Positions 1-11,521 are shown, counted from the first letter of the stretch. The stretch is DNA of 64,000 nucleotides from Strongylocentrotus purpuratus (GCF_000002235.5 NW_022145563.1:1197904-1261903), one strand, 5' to 3'. Numbers and translations are program-made. Notes: a model not told the origin generated them from the sequence alone.

Positions 1-688
1 TATTTTAATTGGACAAATTATTTTTAAAAATATCTCATATCTATAGCACATAGTTTTTATACAAGAAAAAACAGCACATCCCAAACATGTACTATTAATA
101 TCTGGTTAATATCTGGTTTATTTATTTAAAAAAAACATCTGGCAGCTTTGCGATTGAATTTTAATATGGATTGGGTACAAAGGTTATTCCTTAGATTCAA
201 GCCATACTCTTTACTTGGCCAAAAACCGTGATAATGTGAAGTGCTTTTAAAGGTTAATATGAAGAAAAAATATCCACGACAGCAGATATTAGGCTATTAC
301 ATTGGCACTGTGCAGTTTGCCGGTTGGGACCTTCCATATCAGAGGATTTACATGTTCGTTTTCCTGAGTAGTTTGAGGAGATTTCCATCAAACTAAGTCA
401 CGTAACTGTTAATTTCTTGGAGGTAAAGGTCAGAAGTTGTGGCAATTTGCATGATTCGAAGGTAATCGCCTATGTTCAACACAACCTTGTGACTTGCCGT
501 TCCAGTACTTCAATTAAAGGTAAGCTGAACGGTCTGATTCTCGCCATGTACATGCAAGTATGCACAAACGTTCATAATATTTCAAAGCGAAATCTAATTT
601 TGACAGCATCTGCAAACATTTTACGAAAGAGCATTTAGGACACGAACATAATATTAAAAACCTGTAGTGTTTTATAGTATGTTTAATA
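1..688. other. intergenic, no gene seen
   Basis: AT-rich sequence with only short open frames that lack recognisable motifs or good splice context. A short direct repeat of the phrase TTAATATCTGGTT lies near 98-120. Nothing else is supported. Confidence 0.6.
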
Positions 689-858
689 GTGTTTTGCAGG
701 CGCGTAGCCACGGGGGGGGGGGGGGGGGGGGCACGTGCCCCCCCTAAAATTTCCACGATCGGTTGAAATTTTGTAGACCCCTTTTTTTGACCTCGATCGA
801 TTACATGTATGTGCCCCCCCCCCAAACATCAAACTCTGGCTACGCTCCTGGTGTTTTG
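689..858. mobile_element. hAT-like MITE with 8-bp target-site duplication
   Basis: The element spans 697-850. It starts CAGGCGCGTAGCCACGG, followed by a long G run, and ends GGCTACGCTCCTG, so the ends are inverted. It is flanked by a perfect 8-bp direct repeat GTGTTTTG (689-696 and 851-858). Eight-bp duplications and CAG...CTG termini are typical of the hAT superfamily. No transposase is encoded. The G-run and C-run ends recur many times in this window and explain the poly-proline and poly-glycine open frames. Confidence 0.8.
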
Positions 859-1898
859 TAAATTCAAACCAACCAGTTGAACATCGAAAGATCATGAAAC
901 GTTTAGTTGGTGTTTAACTAGTTCTGTGACGTCACACTATTGAATGAAGTGTAGATTATGGTTACGAATTTACAGAAAACTGTAGATTTGTAACACATCC
1001 AAATATTACTGTAGATTCGTTAAGATATTTGTAGATTTACGATATTGTACTGCTAAAATGAGGTAAAATTGAAAAGCGTTAATATTGCGAACCAGTACCA
1101 CACTGCAATATTTGACATGCACATGATTTAATAAGTAGCCTACTATGTTTACGTTCCCTTCTAATATTTTGGTTAATCAGGGGTTTTTCGCATAGTGTTT
1201 TCTTCGGATTTGTTTAGATTTGCCGCTTTGATTTTTTTAAAATTTATTGTACAGTGTTGATCATATTTATAATTTTTACAATTTTTACAGTATTTCATAT
1301 TTTTTTAATTTAATTTTTAATTTTTATTTGTTTTTATTATCATTTTTATTCAATCTTTGTTTTATTTATTGTCTATATTTCATCCCAATTTAAATTTTAA
1401 ACCTTTCGTTGTTTGTGTTTAAATTCGCAATATAAAAGAAAAAAAATCAGTGGATATCCCTTTGTTGAAGATAATGTTCATATCTGGTCTTACCCAATTT
1501 AATTTACGTTTTATGATAATTCTTCTTTCGTTTTTGAATTTCTGGCCTTTGCACACACAAACACACACATTAATAATGTACAATCCTAAAGAGAATGGAC
1601 AAACAACTGGAGAAATCAAATGACCTCTAGAAACCTACTCAATCAATATTTCTCAGAATATATTCCAAAGCAAGGTATTCTCCAAACGAAATTATTTCCT
1701 GTGGTGAAATAATGAGATAGTATTCCGATGAGTACTCCATAAGCTCAAGGGAGAAAATGTGGTTCTCCCTGGTATCAAAGAGCTCTATGCAAAAATGAGT
1801 TGCTTGCTTGCCTACTTCTTTTCATGGTGGTTGGTGTTAAAACTCCTCAGATCACTCCCGTAAGATAGCATCAATAGCGTTTAATACATTCAGCATAA
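859..1898. other. AT-rich intergenic DNA
   Basis: This stretch is T-rich and A-rich with a short (CA)n run near 1555-1568. No gene, exon with splice signals or transposon end was found. Confidence 0.5.
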
Positions 1899-2168
1899 TT
1901 AAGCAAGTTTCCCACTAAGTCGATTTGGAGCCTCGAGTCGTGGCAAGCTGGCACGAGTTTGAACTCGCTTGAAATTTACTAATTTGTATGATATTTGCAT
2001 GACTGATCTACGACGCAACATCGAGTTTCCTACGATGGATGTACGAGTGAACCGAGCGCGATACGAGTCACGCGAGCTCGGTATGAGTTGCGATGACCTG
2101 TGTACGACGTTTACCGATCTACCAACGAGTTATCAATATGCATAATTTTGGCGCTCTCCAAAATAAAG

Positions 2169-2375
2169 ATGGATGCCACAAGCATATTTGCTCTGCTGGA
2201 GGAAGAACAGGCCTTGATCTTCTGCACAATCGGGGCGACCCTGTTGTCAAGGAGGAGCCGCCGAAAAAGAGATGTTCAGGAAGGAGACAAGAGTAATATT
2301 AATGGAGGGTTTGAAGGTGGCGAGTTGGTACGAAGAGTGCAGCGCGAGCTTGTCATCTATATAATAATACTCTAA
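2169..2375 (+). pseudogene. possible first exon of a transposon protein
   Basis: An open frame starts at an ATG in AAAGATGG context. It begins MDATSIFALLEEEQALI, then has an arginine-rich stretch RRSRRKR, and ends at a stop codon at 2375. An acidic/hydrophobic leader followed by a basic patch resembles the N-terminus of some invertebrate DNA-transposon proteins, but no catalytic motif follows. The frame lies just inside the left end of the TTAA-flanked candidate element. The resemblance is weak, and it may be a chance frame before the GC-rich block at 2400-2700. Confidence 0.2.
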
Positions 2376-2399
2376 GGCGTCGAGGGGGGTATCTGGGGT

Positions 2400-2700
2400 C
2401 CATTTTACAGCGCCCAAATCTCCCCTCCCGCCCGCCCCCGGTCGCCGCCGGGCGGTCCCGCGGACGGACGGCGTTTTAATCTACCCATTTGGCCACGTCC
2501 CCGTTCGAACTTCGGTCGCGGTCGCCGTCGACGTCGATAAAGGCGGTTTCGGGGTCCCGGGGAGGACGGGCGGACGAGGGCACGGCGGGCGTCGCGGATT
2601 GCAAGGAGGCGACGAACCCGCGAGAGCGAGTCGGCAAGGCGTGCATCCGCCCTCTGTGCAATCAACAAAGAGACACACAGCGGACGAGAATCTACTCTGT
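2400..2700. other. GC-rich block
   Basis: This abrupt GC-rich island in AT-rich DNA has many CpG dinucleotides. A similar GC-rich stretch at 4270-4500 lies in the same order relative to a repeated downstream module. The open frames here are arginine- and proline-rich by composition, and I do not support a gene. Confidence 0.4.
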
Positions 2701-3604
2701 CAATGGATGTAGCACATCACGTAGTAACGGTTGTGGCTTACCCCGAGTTTAGGCCTCTTGCTATAGGATACGCTTTGTAGCATGTAAGAGAAATACACAT
2801 TAACAGATGACTCACCCGGGTGAGGGGATGTAAGAAATGCACGCTCTCACGGGTTGGGCTTACCCGTGTTATGCGTCTTTTTATATGATATGCTTTTGTA
2901 GGCCAGCCGGACCTGCTGCGTGTACGAACGTACGTGTATAATGTATGCGATGATTCTACGCTCACCGTCACACGCACAGCTCAGTCGCTTCGTCTTTGAT
3001 TTTATGATGATTGCCGTGATTTATATATAGTTTACGTGAATAGAGGTATGCAAGCAGGGTTACTTTGGTATTATCCTGTTCATGTTTACTGAATATTGAA
3101 AATCATTCTTCAAAGTAAAGTTTTCACAAGAAATTCATCGTAACTGACAGTTCAGTTGCAAGCTAGCTGCCATGAGGCACGGGCAGTGCAGTGCGCCACT
3201 GCTTCCGAGCACTGCCGGAACTGTGACTGTGTGTGAGGTGAGGTGAGCTGAGCTGAGCTATTATAGAGTAGACTCGACAACATTTTTTAAATTGCTCTTA
3301 TTGCCCCTATATTTCAATATAGTTTCGTGACTATAGAGGTATGAAACCTGAGCTTAGATTGTGATTATTCTGTCCATGTATAGTTGTATGCTAAATTTCG
3401 ATAATCATTTTTCAAAGTAAAGTTTTCACAAGAAAATCAGACGGTCGTTTAAAAACATAGCCATTGGCATTGTCTATAGCTGGATAGAATACTTTTACTA
3501 TGATACAGTTCCTTCATCAAATCAATGCATTAAAACGGGTATTACGGAGCGTCATTCATGGTCAAACAGCGTTATAAAAATCGTCTAGATTCTAGGCATA
3601 GACC

Positions 3605-3620
3605 TTATATATATATATAT
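3605..3620. repeat. short (TA)n microsatellite
   Basis: A run of alternating TA sits in otherwise mixed sequence. Confidence 0.7.
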
Positions 3621-3821
3621 GTGATGTAGTAGAAATAGGATGTGATGTTTAATGGAAAAAATTAATCAGTAATCATAGCTATCTCTAGCCCTTTTCTTCT
3701 CCAGAACTCTGGGGCTTAAAACCGGCCGTAATTGCAGCAGATGCTGTATTTTCTGAGCTGAAGTGAATTTTTATTTTTTTAAATTGAACCGGTTGATATA
3801 TTTCATTGACGTTTCTTACAG

Positions 3822-3963
3822 GTATTCGGACAATGATCCCGGTCAACTTGATACCTCATTCATGAATAACGGAGCTGTATTTCTTGCGTACGCGAAGAAA
3901 ATGACCGAAAAGAAGCTCGCCACGCAAACACAGAAATTTATGAATATCAATCAATATTTTTAA
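3822..3963 (+). CDS. putative terminal coding exon, unknown protein
   Basis: A pyrimidine-rich tract and TTTCTTACAG acceptor precede an open frame of about 47 codons (YSDNDPGQLDTSFMNNGAVF, then a lysine-rich tail ending NINQYF) closed by TAA at 3961-3963. AATAAA-like signals follow within 100 bp, as expected for a 3' terminal exon. The composition looks more protein-like than the surroundings. No upstream exon was identified and I do not recognise the family. It lies inside the 1899-7014 candidate transposon, so it could be the end of a transposon gene rather than a host gene. The acceptor and stop are seen in the sequence; exon status is inferred. Confidence 0.3.
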
Positions 3964-4105
3964 TTAAAATATAATAGGTCTATTTTAAATTTAAATCAGT
4001 CAAGTCTTTATTTGATATTTATTAGCTTATTTTTAAATAAAATATAATATTTTAAATTTAAATCAGTCAAGTCTTAATTTGATATTTATTAGCTTATTTC
4101 ATGAT
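3964..4105. repeat. tandem duplication of about 70 bp
   Basis: The phrase TTTAAATTTAAATCAGTCAAGTCTT and the following TTTGATATTTATTAGCTTATTT occur twice in direct orientation, immediately after the putative terminal exon. Confidence 0.7.
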
Positions 4106-5093
4106 GAAATCAATTATAAATACAATTGTAAATAGAATTGTTATATATGTCAATCTTTACGGAAGCTAAAGGCTGAAAAGTTTGATGCCGCGGACCAATG
4201 CAAAATGGCTGCCACAGCAAAGAGCGCCCGTTTAACGGGCGCAAACAGCTAGTCACTATAAGTAATACGCTAAGGCTCCGCGGGGGGGGGGGGCGCGACG
4301 TCTCCGCCGGCCTTTGTATTCTATTGTTTTTTAATGAGATCGCCGACCCAAGTTGGTGCAGCTATCTCCTCCTGAACCCTCCCCTCGGGGTACCGGTGAC
4401 CGGTGCCGTCGTCCGCGGGAGAGTCAACTCTGTCGAATTGGCTATACTCCGCCCGAGGTCCTCCTCCGTGTCGACGTCCAGGGCGAAAACAGACGCGATA
4501 TGCATAATGCATGATATGCGTGACGACAGAGAAACTTCATGGATATTCAACATAACATCCGTAGACACACGACCGATGACTATCCACTCAAGTAAGTTGC
4601 GTATTAAATGCACGCTGAATGGGTATGACTTACCCCGTGTTAGGTATCTTCCTATATGATATTCTCTATATAGACCGCGCCGTCGATCACACTCATTTCT
4701 TTGCAGTTCTCAAAGAGACACACAACAAATGACAAACCACTCACATTATGTTGCGTATTAAATGCTCTATGCAAAGGGCGGGATCACCGAGAGTAAAGCG
4801 TCTTGCTATAGGATGTGCTATAGGATGTGCTTAAGCGCTGCACAAGCCACAGAGATACACACGAAGCTTCCCGTCCACGTCCTAACTTAGAGACCTATTT
4901 CCATCATTATTGCCGCGATTTTTATATAGTTTTCGTGAATGGAGGTATGGAATCAAAGCTTATTTTGTGATTATTACTGCCATGTATACAAAATTTTGAT
5001 TATCATTTTCTAAAGGAAAGTTTTCACAAGAAAACCATTGGACTGACAGTTCAGTCGCAAGCTGCCTTCAATCAACACGCAGTGCAGTGTGTG

Positions 5094-5200
5094 TGAGTTG
5101 AGATGAGCTTGCAGGAAGCTCCAACACCGGGACCGCGCCCCGCAGGCGTCCGACGCCTGCGGCGCCGGTGTTGAGCTTCCTGCAAGCTCATCTCAACTCA
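5094..5200. repeat. 107-bp near-perfect hairpin
   Basis: TGAGTTGAGATGAGCTTGCA at 5094 is repeated in inverted orientation up to 5200, with arms of about 37 bp. The loop contains a second small GC-rich hairpin (GCAGGCGTC..GACGCCTGC near 5142-5160). This probably is a small foldback insertion; a structured RNA is possible but unsupported. Confidence 0.75.
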
Positions 5201-5479
5201 TTTGACACTTTGAAATTGTTATCTGTTGGTTTGCATCATTATTGCCGCGATTTCAATATAGTTTCGTGAATAGATTTACGAAACCTGAGCTTAGAATTAG
5301 TAAAAATATTACTAATGTCTACGTTTTTAAACGACTGTCTGATTTTCTTGTGAAAATTTTACTTTGAAAAATGATTATCGAAATTCATGGTCAGAAATAA
5401 TCACAATCTAGGTTCATTATGTTACAGTTCTTGCATCAAATCAATGCATGAAAACTTAGTTATTGAACTAGAATTTTTT

Positions 5480-5500
5480 TTTTTTTTTTTTTTAAATAGG
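5480..5500. repeat. poly(T) run
   Basis: A long T homopolymer, possibly the tail of a reversed retroposon. Nothing else is diagnostic. Confidence 0.5.
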
Positions 5501-5734
5501 CAATTATGAAGTAGGAAGCCTGAAACCTTAGCCTACTAAACAAATCTCAACAAAGTGTAGGCCTATCCTTTTATGAATTAATGAAAAAGTAGCCCCAGAC
5601 AAAAGAGCCCCCGAAAGTTGAAAAAGTAGCCCCCGAAAATTTCCCAAAAATTTGAAATGGAGCCTCCGAAATGAAAAACTTAATTTTTTGCCTGCGCCCC
5701 CCTCTAGAATCCCTCGGATTTCCGCGGGTCCTGA

Positions 5735-5940
5735 GTTGAGTGTATATATAATATAGGGGTGGGGTCCACGGGTTTCAAGGGGCCATAAACCCCCAAGAGC
5801 TCGGGGGTTACATTCTTCAAAGTTGGGGGGGGGGGGAGAGATCAGATCGCAGCGGGTTGAGTGTATATATAATATAGGCGTGGGGTCCACGGGTTTCAAG
5901 GGGCCATAAACCCCCGAAAGCTCGGGGGGTTTAGGCGTTT
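5735..5940. repeat. tandem duplication, unit about 121 bp
   Basis: GTTGAGTGTATATATAATAT followed by a GGGTCCACGGGTTTCAAGG block starts at 5735 and again at 5856. A third partial relative (TCTAGAATCCCGCGGATTTC) occurs at 6715-6742. The apparent reverse-strand reading frame across it is a by-product of the duplication. Confidence 0.75.
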
Positions 5941-5984
5941 AATTAGGGTCAGATGAGCATATTTGTAATACTTTATTTGTGACA

Positions 5985-6270
5985 CTTGCGAGTCACTAAT
6001 TGGCGTGGGGTCAATACGTAGAGTTGCGTAGTGTTGCGTACCAACTACGCTGGCCTACGTTACTATATGCTGAGGGACGGAAAGGGGTACGCAAGATGAA
6101 CGAAAACAATTCAACATGTTTAATTTTTTTCGCGTACTTTCGGCGTAGAAACTTGACGCAGAAAGTACGCCTTTTTACGCAACACTACGCTACATGCCTA
6201 CGCAACAGTACGCTACCCTACGCCAGATCGACAAAGCAGTAAAAGCTTTCCACACTACGAACTCTACGCA
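5985..6270. repeat. TACGC-rich MITE-like repeat
   Basis: Many TACGC/GCGTA words occur in both orientations, including GCGTAGTGTTGCGTA and TACGCAACACTACGC, giving a loosely inverted structure. I could not fix its ends or a target duplication. Confidence 0.35.
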
Positions 6271-7016
6271 GTTCCAGTGGCTTAAAGAATAACTACCGGT
6301 ACAGTTGGATCGTTTTTTTTATTTTTTTATGTAAGGCCAAATTAAAAAAAAAACATGTTTGGCGTCCTGTTTTTTCGAAAAATGGGAAGGAGGAGGCCCT
6401 TTTTTTTCTTTTTCTTCTTTCAAAATGACCGCTCGGTACATTTTCCCTGACATTCGGGCTATTTTTCAAGATGGCGGCCGACAATTTTTTTTTTTCTTTT
6501 TTAAAATCAGAAATACATTTTAGCAGTGCTTTTCATGTTTTTTTTTCTTCTTCTTCTTCAAAAAAAAAAAAATAGGTGGCGGCCCCCAAATAGGAAGCAG
6601 GCGGGGACGCAAAACATGTATATTTTTGTAATGGCCTGAATGGCAAATAAAGTTCTTGGTGGTTTTAATTTAGACAGTCTCTATATATCTATTTACACCC
6701 CCCCCCCGCCCCCCTCTAGAATCCCGCGGATTTCCGCGGGTCCAGCTAGTTACAAGTATATTACGAGTGTAAGCGAATGCACCTCGAGTTAAAACGAATC
6801 AGTGACAATTTGGAAAATTTGGAACTGCTCGCGACTTCGAGGAGAGTCGTGGAGAGTTGTAATGACTTACGACGAGCCATGCCGAGTTGTCGCGAGTTAT
6901 CCCGAGTTACAAGAAGAGCTTGTCGTAAGTTATTGCGAGTGCCTCTGTGACGCAACTCGCCACAACTCGCCATAACTCGCCAATACAACTCGGCTTAGAG
7001 GGAACCCTGCTTAATG

Positions 7017-7313
7017 CCTCAGTCACACCTTGCGTATTTGGCTTGCGTATTGCTGCGTATTTATGGCAAGCCGTTTGAACGTTTATTCCTATTTCTTGAT
7101 ATCAACAATTGAATTCTTGATATCAAGAAAAGAATTCTTGATATCAAAAAATCAACTTGATATCAAGAATTACCATTGCTTTACAACAAAAAATCATTTC
7201 TTGATATCAAGAATTTAATTCTTGATATCAAGTAAAAGGAATAAATGTTAAAACGGCTTGCCATAAATACGCAGCAATATATGCAAGCCCAATATGCAAA
7301 GATGTGACTGAGG
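7017..7313. mobile_element. MITE with inverted repeats of about 80 bp
   Basis: The left end is CCTCAGTCACACCTTGCG and the right end is the inverted GATGTGACTGAGG. The arms pair over about 80 bp (including TATTTATGGCAAGCCGTTT), separated by a core rich in TTCTTGATATCAAG palindromes. No clear target-site duplication remains. Similarity of the outer CAGTCACAC to the 11083-12630 element suggests a Harbinger-type relative. Confidence 0.75.
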
Positions 7314-9240
7314 TACTACACACAAGTGGTCAGCCTTCTGGGTTGCATACACCGTCTACATTGACTATTAGATCTTTTAAGCCACTGTACTATTTGTAGC
7401 TACTTGCTCCCTCTATATAGAAAACAATGCCTAATCTCTTTTGATTCTCTTTTTCTCATGTTATTTGAGAGCTGAGTTGATGAGATAGTCACCTGTAAGT
7501 GACCACCCTGGGTGGTCTAATCCCTCATAGCCAAACTAGTACAGACGAGCTTTAAGGAGTTCGAGTATGTCAGCTTTGCGAGCAGCTTCATTTGAAACCA
7601 CACTTCAATTACCACTTAAATGAAGCCCACTGATTTTGACACACAATCATGTGAATACTAGCTCACCTACTTCATTATTTTGTTTGGAAGATACATAACA
7701 TTGTAATTCAAACTGAGAAGTATTGATTGGTAAGTTTCAATCCCGTTACTTCAGTTATTCATCCGTTTTCTAAAATTATCCACAGATTATCCGTTGTTTA
7801 CATTGACTAAACAGGTAAAACGTTTTAAAAAGTTGAATTGGTTAAAATTAGATACGAACATCAAAACATATATTGAAAGAGAACAGTGAAATTCTGTGAA
7901 AATTGTAACAAAGCTACTTATCAAAATTAATAGCAAAGACAAGAAATAAAAAGTATGTTGCAATTAAACATAAACTATATAATAAAATGTAATGAAATAA
8001 ATATAATAAATGTTAATCATACGTGTTCAAAAGGAATCTAAATTTTTAAAAAAATATATAAAACGGATTACTTAATTTTATTGTATACGTTGAAGTCGAC
8101 TTTTTTTCTTGCACCCAATTTCATAAAATGCATGATTTCGTAATGAAAATGCTGTCTGTCGGTCAATTGTCACCAATTATTTTGTGCGTAGGAAAACTGT
8201 GCATTCATCAGTCTTTAAGTGACATAAATCCTTACAATTCTGTTTAAGTTATACCAAAAAAAAAAGAACTCGGGGGAACCTGCTTTTTGTGTTGAGTGTG
8301 CATAAGGCTATCAAAAAGCCCACTGACTGTTTATGGGTCACTGTGACGTGACATGTTTGGTGTTTGGTCTCTAGGCCTATTAAAGATAGATTTAGTTCAA
8401 ATCATTTAGTCTAGTTTTGTCAAATGTTGGCCTTAAATGAGTGATCGGGTCGTACCAACTTATCTATGAGCAAAGTCGGACAATAATAAAGTCTCGTTTT
8501 TATATAGCGCATAATAATAAAATCTCTCTCATTATCTGTATATATAAGGCTTCCAAGTGGTAAAATAATAATCAGTGTATTTAATACAATAAACGCAGTA
8601 CCCGGATGACGGATCAATAATTTGTGTCTTATTGCTCTGTCATCCGGGAACTTCAACTGTCGATACAATATTGCTTGATTATCGAGTCAAATGTTGTTTA
8701 TTTCGCTAGTGAGACTGATATAGATAATAATAATATTCTATGGTTTTGTTTTCGTGTGATATTACATAAATATTGTCATAGCATCTGAGGAACTAACACT
8801 TCAACAAGCTCTGCTTCTAGTTAGTTCCTCTTTTCTCGTGCTTTTTCTATTATATTTGTCGTTTCATTGCATATTTTTGTAATATAATTATTCATTGTAT
8901 TATGTTTTGCATGAGAAATTAGATAATTTGAATCAATTGAATACATTCTTGTATCCCACTCAAAGCCATCCCATATTATATAAATATTAGATGAAAATCG
9001 ATAACTATACCGTTCAGCCAATGATACGCCAATTTTATTGACTTGCTTTTTGACTAAATAGGACCAATATTTTTTTAGCCAATGGGCAAAACGTATATGG
9101 AGACAATAATGACCTATTTCTAACAATTATTAGCCTCTAAAATTGGCCCAATGTATTTGCCACTTGGAATTAGCCCAATATTGACCTAAGTTTGTGTCTG
9201 CTGACTTAGTCTTGGACCAAGACGTCAGGGAACGATGGCG
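7314..9240. other. AT-rich intergenic DNA, no gene supported
   Basis: There are scattered short open frames on both strands, the longest on the minus strand at 8821-9126 (101 codons), which is lysine-rich and has no recognisable domain or splice context. No transposon end was identified. Confidence 0.5.
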
Positions 9241-9278
9241 ATGGTTGCATGTTTGCGAATCTGTATGAAAACGTATCC

Positions 9279-9516
9279 GGACACCTACCCCATTGACATC
9301 CACCCCGGATAACCACCCCCAGTCAGTTCCCTCTAGAACAACTACCCCCTAGGGCAACCACCATCTAGGACGACTACCTCCCACCCCCCCCCCCCCCCCG
9401 GAGCCTACCCCCCGGAAAAATAACCCCTAGGATAGTTGTCCTAGAGGATGGTTGTCTGGGGGTAGTTATCCGAGTGGTAGTTATCCGGGGTTGGATGTCC
9501 AGGGGGTAGGTGTTCT
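9279..9516. repeat. imperfect inverted repeat rich in ATCC/GGAT motifs
   Basis: The left arm (ACACCTACCCC..GACATCCACCCCGGATAACC) is mirrored by the right arm (GGTTATCC-like..GGATGTCC..GGGGGTAGGTGTT), with a poly(C) run in the centre near 9386. Related phrases recur at 46300-46430 and 63740-63780. This is probably a degenerate MITE. Confidence 0.55.
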
Positions 9517-10454
9517 ACAACCTTCGGGGCATGGCAACTTTATGTAGGCCTACATTAGACTGTTGTTGCAAATATCAATATCTTCGTATACCGGTAGGCG
9601 CGAGCGTTGGGGGATATCACTACGTTGCATATCTAATTACCATGCTTGATCACCACACTTTACTGTTCAAATTCTCTCTCTAAAAAAAAATAAAAAAAAA
9701 CGTCCATGGTGAAGACATGTTGTGAAGGTACAGAGTGTGGGCAATTTTATTAATGCCCGAAAAAATGATGTGTATTATTTGTTTTACTTGTATGATTTGT
9801 TTTATAAAATGATGTTTTATAACATGATTTTGATAATGACCGGTCATTATCCAAATTACGCGTTATGCAAAATAAATGCCAGGTCACGTGTATGCTCTAA
9901 ACCAATCATTTGATTATGATCCACATCATCATCTTATAATGCTCACTACCCCTCCCCCTCGCTTATCCACAGGCTGATTCGCCGCTAGTTGGCAACCCTA
10001 AGAATCCCCCCTTTAAAGAAAAGCAAGTTGTACGGGCTTGACTACGTACATGTACTTACCATTAAGGAAATCTTCACACAATTCTTTAAAAGTTAAACTT
10101 TATGTGAACCCAGTAATTTGAATAAAAAAGTGGTTAATTAGCCAAAATTAATTAGTAAAGCTACCCATCCCTTCGTGAAAATGAAAATCTCCTTTTTCAA
10201 GCATTTCCGGGCAATCTGTTTTGTACGTGTTCGTGCGGACATGTGCTATAATTATTTCACTATCAAAATTTGGAACAAGAATATTACCCGTGAAATCAAG
10301 GCTACCGCGTAACCTTTTTCAGGACCATGATAAAACAAAAGCTTGTTGGGCATTCGTTGACCAATTTTCGTTGTACTTGTCAGTTGCCACATGTTTTGTG
10401 CATACATTGGTCACAGACAGGAAAAACACACGGTGATGAGAGGGGAGTAGAAAG
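9517..10454. other. intergenic DNA upstream of gene copy 1
   Basis: No gene or repeat was recognised. Similarity to the regions upstream of gene copies 2 and 3 begins only at about 10455, so this stretch lies outside the repeated unit. Confidence 0.5.
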
Positions 10455-10573
10455 TTAGCCATTCACACAAGAGACGTAATATGTTGTTACTTAAAGAAGT
10501 TACGGTTGGGAATTTAAAATATCTTTTGCTGTTTGTTTTAACATTTGTATCATGTTTATCTTTATTTCCTCAG

Positions 10574-10616
10574 AAAGCTGCCGTCGAAATTTGGCGAGTT
10601 CAGGATTGAAACGTTG
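10574..10616 (+). other. noncoding 5' exon of gene copy 1
   Basis: The exon is bounded by TTTCCTCAG on the left and GTAAGC on the right. The corresponding exons of copies 2 and 3 sit at the same place with the same acceptor and GTAAGT donor. It is 43 nt here but 25 nt in the other copies. It has no start codon in frame with the CDS, so it is interpreted as 5' UTR. The intron to the coding exon runs 10617-12815. Confidence 0.55.
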
Positions 10617-10632
10617 GTAAGCTCTGTTGGTT

Positions 10633-10877
10633 TACAGGGTGACGCAAAAATTGGAAACCCGAAAACGAAGGATATTAAAAAGAAACGATAGGATATCTTG
10701 ATTACACACCTTCATGCTTGCCTGAACAAAATTGTCTTAAAAAGTGTGTGTCAAAAATCCCTTGCGCCACTTTGGCGTTAAACCTGAGTACATCCGGACA
10801 AAAAATAGGCCGGCTCAAGGGACACGTCACAATATCCTTTCGTTTTTTTCGGTTTCCTTTTGGGGGGACACCCTGTA
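10633..10877. mobile_element. mariner-type MITE in the intron
   Basis: TACAGGGTGACGCAAAAATT at the left is mirrored by GGGGGGACACCCTGTA at the right, with inner arms CCGAAAACGAAGGATAT and ATATCCTTTCGTTTTTTTCG. TACAGGGTG...CACCCTGTA ends with TA at each border are typical of Tc1/mariner elements. Gene copies 2 and 3 keep only the left end, inside a 93-bp intron. Confidence 0.7.
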
Positions 10878-11410
10878 TTATGTAGGCCTGTGCAAATATA
10901 TTTGCTTTCTTGCTTTTTAAAATAAGAACAAGAACCCGGAATGCCTATGGGTGATGTTTTCATAAGTGAACATGACGAGGTGAACTTTTTTTAAAATTTA
11001 AATAATTAACAGGAGCTGGTTTAAGGCAAGCTTCGGAGTTAATTTCGGTTACACGCAATTCGATAGTGTTATAGTCTATGCTACAGTCACACGGCCATGT
11101 TACGGACCTGCGGATGCCTGCGTATATTTGGATAATGAAAATGCGTAATTTTTAACCCCAATACGGAAATTTGAGCAAAAGTTACCTATATTCTGCGGAC
11201 GATACGGATTAGTAATACGAATGTTACGTATGAATTACGGATGTTACGGGTAAAACCTGCGGATGAACCCATCCGCTGCCAACCCGCTGACACATGTTAC
11301 TGACGACTTACGGATGACTTACGGACGATACGGATGACTTACGGACGATACGGATAAGTTACGCTCGTGTCTGCGCATGTCGGCTTCCTCTGGCGTCCGC
11401 ACCATCCGCA

Positions 11411-11416
11411 TATAAA
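11411..11416 (+). promoter_or_regulatory. TATA box of the Harbinger plus-strand gene
   Basis: TATAAA lies about 110 bp upstream of the ATG at 11522, with an initiator-like CTTCAGTCGC about 25-35 bp downstream of it. Placement fits a core promoter inside the element. This is a sequence match only. Confidence 0.4.
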
Positions 11417-11521
11417 CCCACGTGGATCGGAGCTTGCTTCAGTCGCATTTCATCAAGTCTGAGATCTAGTTCCAGTTATTCAACAGTTTCTTCTCCATCT
11501 TTTTGGACTTTCGTGTGCATC

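Larger units (their letters stand above)
2660..5460. repeat. dispersed multi-copy module, direct and inverted
   Basis: The same phrases recur. One is a CAAAGAGACACACA block with a TTGCTATAGGAT block (about 2665-2770 and 4690-4830). Another is ATTGCCGCGATTT..ATATAGTTT..CGTGAAT (near 3005, 3300, 4905 and 5240). A third is AAAGTTTTCACAAGAAA (near 3120, 3420 and 5020, inverted near 5345). The arms at about 3345-3455 and 5318-5412 are inverted copies of each other. This looks like repeated insertion or internal duplication inside a transposon body. Confidence 0.5.
1899..7014. mobile_element. candidate TTAA-flanked DNA transposon (piggyBac or Kolobok type), degenerate
   Basis: TTAA at 1899-1902 is followed by GCAAGTTTCCCACTAAG. 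At the other end, CTTAGAGGGAACCCTGC is followed by TTAA at 7011-7014. The two ends are inverted over roughly 25-30 bp with a few mismatches. Both are followed inward by many CGAGT/AACTCG motifs (1930-2090 and 6750-6990), like subterminal repeats. TTAA duplications are known for piggyBac and Kolobok. The interior is heavily rearranged and no complete transposase was recognised. The two ends could instead belong to separate related copies. Confidence 0.45.

Noticed and set aside
8821..9126. 101-codon minus-strand open frame
   Set aside because: AT-rich, lysine- and isoleucine-rich, with no recognisable domain, no paralog in the window and no clear splice or promoter context.
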